Made by a program: the position numbers and the translations under genes. From Bipolaris cookei (lineage: Eukaryota; Ascomycota; Dothideomycetes; Pleosporales; Pleosporaceae): DNA of 64,000 nucleotides. Of this stretch, positions 61,012 through 64,000 are shown one piece after another (the first letter of the stretch is position 1; every line of letters starts with the position of its first letter). The stretch is from positions 1-64,000 of the forward strand of contig NRSV01000051.1 in assembly GCA_002286855.1 (NCBI GenBank), read 5' to 3'. The notes under the pieces were generated by a model. The model saw nothing but the letters and a program-made list of their open reading frames with translations, did not search any database and was not told the DNA's origin.

Positions 61012-61659
61012 TTTCCGCAATGGCGTTGGCGGGCACAGAACGAGTGGTGGGAGTGGGAGAGAGCGTGGGAGAGAGCGCGGTAAGGCTGCGGAAGAGCAAA
61101 ATGGGTAAGTCCACCAAGGCGGCGCAAAGCAGCGATCGTCACCGGGCTGGCTGGCCTTTCGGGGCGGTTCGCATCAAAAAACCTTAGCATTTGGTGCCGA
61201 AGCTTGGCCCTGCTGCTCTGCTGGGCTGAACGGAACTGAGCTGAATTGGTCTAACGCACACAAGCCACGCTCGACCAGGACCGCGACCACCATCTCCCCC
61301 ATCACCGCCGTCCCCAGCAGCTCCTCGACGTCGACACGGCACAGAACGAGCCCTCACTAGCCTCACCACCGCCACACGCCCGGCCGCCCCAGCCACAGCA
61401 AGTGTGCCGCGCCCATCGTCACCGCCTCTTTGGGCTGCTGTCTTGGACAAAGACACAGGGCGCCTTCGCCGTGCTTGCTGTTGCTGCTGCTGGCCTCGTC
61501 CTGGTCCTCTGCCTACCGCCGCTGTGTGGTCCCGCCAGCCTCCGCCCTCTGCCCCCGCTCCCACCACCAACTCCAACTCCAGCACAAACACCACCACCTC
61601 CGTCACCACCACCACGCGACCCCCCGCCCCCGCCTGCCCACGCCCCCTTCACTGCCACC
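61012..61659. promoter_or_regulatory. Divergent promoter region, RPP1 / CKA1
   Basis: 648 bp between divergent starts. The CKA1 side is a long CA/CT-rich leader (61300-61655). An upstream open frame runs in phase into CKA1 but is Pro/Leu low-complexity, and the ATG at 61660 is in optimal context (GCCACCATGG). Confidence 0.5.
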
Positions 61660-62867
61660 ATGGCGCTCAACAACTCGAGCGGCGCCACGAGCATCGCTCG
61701 CGTCTATGCCGACGTCAACGCAAACATGCCCCGCTCCTACTGGGACTACGACTCGGTCAACATCTCGTGGGGCGTGCTGGAAAACTACGAGGTCGTCCGC
61801 AAGATTGGCCGCGGAAAGTACTCCGAGGTCTTTGAGGGTATCAACGTCGTCAACTACCAGAAATGCGTCATCAAGGTCCTGAAGCCCGTCAAGAAGAAGA
61901 AGATTAAGCGCGAGATCAAGATTCTGCAAAATCTGTCGGGCGGCCCTAACATTGTCTCGCTACTCGATGTGGTGCGCGACAACCAGGTGAGTGCCGATTT
62001 TGACTCGGGCTTAGCGCCTGGGTACTGCTGCTGCTGCTGCTGCTAACACGCGACGCATAGAGCAAAACCCCCTCGCTCATATTCGAATATGTCAACAATA
62101 CCGACTTCCGCAGTCTGTACCCCAAGTTCCAGGACTTTGATGTGCGCTTCTACATCTTCGAGCTGCTCAAGGCCCTCGACTTCTGCCACAGCAAGGGCAT
62201 CATGCACCGCGATGTCAAGCCTCACAACGTTATGATTGACCACGAGAAGCGAAAGGTGCGCATTGTAAACTGGCACACGCGCACCGCTGCTAACCCGAGC
62301 CTAGTTGCGCCTAATTGATTGGGGTCTGGCCGAGTTCTACCATGCAGGAACAGAGTACAACGTCCGCGTTGCGTCGCGTTACTTCAAGGGTCCCGAGCTG
62401 CTAGTCGACTTCCAGGAGTACGACTACTCGCTCGACATGTGGTCGCTGGGCGCTATGTTTGCCTCGATGATCTTCAGGCGAGAACCCTTTTTCCACGGCA
62501 ACAGCAACTCGGACCAGCTGGTCAAGATTGCAAAGGTCCTCGGCACCGAAGACCTCTTCGACTACCTCGATAAGTACGACATTGAACTGGATGCCCAGTA
62601 CGACGACATACTCAGTCGATATCCCAAGAAGCCCTGGCACTCGTTTATCAATGCCGAGAACCAGCGCTTTGTCAGCAACGACGCCATTGACTTCCTTGAT
62701 AAATTGCTACGATACGACCACCAGGTAGGCCCAGTCAGCACCCGCACCTTACAGTGCTTCCCTGCTAATACACGCACCAGGAACGACTTACTGCCCAAGA
62801 GGCTATGTCTCATCCTTACTTTGCTCCTGTCCGACAAGCTGCGCAGCAGAACAGCACCGCGGCATGA
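61660..62867 (+). CDS. CKA1: Casein kinase 2 catalytic subunit alpha
   Basis: 342 aa from four exons: 61660-61986, 62061-62255, 62305-62724, 62781-62867. Kinase motifs are the Gly loop [11 protein letters not shown], the catalytic Lys in [13 protein letters not shown] and the catalytic loop [11 protein letters not shown]. The metal-binding DWG ([10 protein letters not shown]) replaces the usual DFG, a CK2 hallmark, as is the Lys-rich cluster after beta strand 3. The C-terminal exon gives [19 protein letters not shown]2 is a constitutively active Ser/Thr kinase preferring acidic sites, working as a tetramer with regulatory beta subunits. Intron 1 holds a (CTG)6 run. No residue of the active site is missing. 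Confidence 0.96.
62025..62042. repeat. (CTG)6 in intron 1 of CKA1
   Basis: Six CTG units overlapping the pyrimidine-rich stretch just before the GCTAAC branch site of the intron. Confidence 0.9.
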
Positions 62868-63443
62868 TTGAGATACCCAATTCACGTGATTAGATGTTAT
62901 GTAATGGCATAAAAGCACAGGCGCCCAACCCTTTACTCAAATCAGAGTATTCTACTTGCAGTCACGTTCTGGGCGTGGCGGACTGTCTGGCGTGCCGGCG
63001 TGCACACGGGACATGAACAACGGAGTGATGTATATGCAGGGCAAAAGACGGGGTACTGTTCTTGGATAGGCCATGAGAGAACGGCAACGGCCCAACGCAG
63101 GCGTATTTTTGCGACCAACGCTCTAGGGCTGACGGTCAGAATAATGCATAGCTAAGGTGTTAGTGGGCTTGTACAAATGTCCAATGGAGTGAGTCCTCTT
63201 TTTCGAATGTTATCAACCAATATGGTACCATAATGTGGGCTCCAACCAGTGATTGCTTCGAACGACTTGACAGCGTCAATTTTATTAGGGCCAAGGCATT
63301 TTCATGAGCAGCTCATCAACGGCTGAACCGTTCTCTGAGAGTTCACCTAGATGCGTAGGCGGGGTCAGATCGGACGCTCGGACTCAATGTGGGGGTGACG
63401 CATGCCGGACTTTGAAGACTCACACCCAGTCACTATTTTGTTA
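62868..63443. other. Intergenic region CKA1 to valyl-tRNA synthetase gene
   Basis: 576 bp with the CKA1 3' UTR and the promoter of the next gene. TCACGTGA lies at 62882-62889, 15 bp beyond the CKA1 stop. No other feature. Confidence 0.45.
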
Positions 63444-64000
63444 ATGTTGCCCCGCCCCGCGCCCACTACACTGCGCGCTGCTTGTAGACAATCCCTCTCA
63501 CATACCAATTCCTTCAGGCACAGATTACGGTTGTCATCGCGAATCTATACTGCTCTCCACCCTCATTCTTCGGCTCACGCTGGGCGCGTGCTCACACTGC
63601 ACCACCACTACTCGACCCCAACCATGGCGCTCAATGCGTCCTCCCACAACACCACGGGTGATAAGACAGCGCCCAACACCGCTCCACCGCCCGAGCTGAG
63701 CGGAGAAGCCAAAAAGGACATTCTCGGCGCCACTGAAACCGAAGCCACTGGCCAACATGCGCCCGGTCGCGAGAATGAAAAGGGCGTAGAGAAGAAGGAA
63801 AAGACTGCCAAGGAGCTCGAGAAGGAGAGAAAAAAGGCAGAAAAAGATGCAAAATTCAAGGCTAAAAAGGCTGCCGCTGCTGGCGCCGCCAAGGATGCTC
63901 CGGCAAAGGAGAAGAAGAAGAAGGGCAAAGAGGAGGAGCAACTGCCCGAGTACGTCGAGCAGACACCAAAGGGCGAGAAGAAGCGTCTTCAGAGCTTGGA
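63444..64000 (+). CDS. VAS1: Valyl-tRNA synthetase, N-terminal part (cut by window end), two in-frame starts
   Basis: The frame is open to the window edge. From the ATG at 63624 (MALNASSHNTTGDKTA, context CAACCATGG) it encodes the Lys/Ala-rich extension typical of fungal ValRS (KAEKDAKFKAKKAAAAG). LPEYVEQTPKGEKKRLQS then comes just before the catalytic core begins. Sixty codons upstream and in frame, an ATG at 63444 in poor context (TTGTTAATGT) starts MLPRPAPTTLRAACRQS. It continues with an Arg/Ser/Leu/His-rich stretch without any acidic residue up to residue 61, a good mitochondrial presequence. As in yeast VAS1, the long form would be mitochondrial and the short one cytosolic. The enzyme charges tRNA-Val. 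No intron is seen in this part. Confidence 0.85.
   Translation, partial: MLPRPAPTTLRAACRQSLSHTNSFRHRLRLSSRIYTALHPHSSAHAGRVLTLHHHYSTPTMALNASSHNTTGDKTAPNTAPPPELSGEAKKDILGATETEATGQHAPGRENEKGVEKKEKTAKELEKERKKAEKDAKFKAKKAAAAGAAKDAPAKEKKKKGKEEEQLPEYVEQTPKGEKKRLQSL

Overview
The window is nuclear DNA of a filamentous ascomycete (Pezizomycotina). The signs are short introns of about 50-60 nt with GTAAGT-type donors and CTAAC/CTGAC-like branch sites, near 50% GC, and single-copy orthologues of fungal housekeeping genes spaced 0.3-3 kb apart on both strands. The Fot1/pogo-type transposon and the gene content suit a Dothideomycete, perhaps Pleosporales; that placement is inference. No tRNA, rRNA, CRISPR, secondary-metabolite cluster or plasmid/phage feature was found. 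Coordinates below come from hand splicing, and each spliced model was checked for frame closure.

Layout. 1-1.5 kb: the 3' end of a LINE with RNase H, then a truncated Fot1/pogo transposon. 1.5-8.3 kb: secreted RNase T2, an NAPE-PLD-like metallo-hydrolase, and a head-to-head pair of proteasome ATPase Rpt1 and chaperonin Cct4. 8.3-11.4 kb is gene-free. 11.4-18 kb: an unrecognised 482-aa protein, an ELMO/CED-12 protein and an unrecognised 12-cysteine protein. 18.3-26 kb: AMP deaminase, a mitochondrial-type two-RRM protein whose start codon appears split by an intron, and Pex5. 26.1-27.2 kb: an internally deleted Fot1/pogo element with intact inverted repeats and TA target duplication. 27.6-36.4 kb: a Pmt4-type O-mannosyltransferase, a UDP-GlcNAc transporter, the PP2A B subunit and ribosomal protein L3. 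38-43.2 kb: succinate dehydrogenase flavoprotein and a subtilisin-like protease. After a 3.2-kb gene-free stretch come Vps10, MtnB (methionine salvage), a DUF3602 protein and a DUF1295 membrane protein. 56.8-59.6 kb encodes a large secreted repeat protein. The window closes with RNase P subunit Rpp1, casein kinase 2 alpha and the 5' part of valyl-tRNA synthetase, which has two in-frame start codons.

The genes do not form one pathway. Several serve protein homeostasis and trafficking (Rpt1, Cct4, Pex5, Pmt4, UDP-GlcNAc transporter, Vps10). Many are divergent pairs that share a promoter region: RNase T2/hydrolase, Rpt1/Cct4, ELMO/Cys-rich, AMP deaminase/RRM, PP2A-B/L3, DUF1295/repeat protein, Rpp1/CK2.

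The least ordinary items are the secreted protein, with an approximately 47-residue repeat built around V-T-V-I-A-G; the split start codon; the two-start valyl-tRNA synthetase; and the two near-identical transposon copies, which imply recent mobility. No obviously new multi-gene system is visible.
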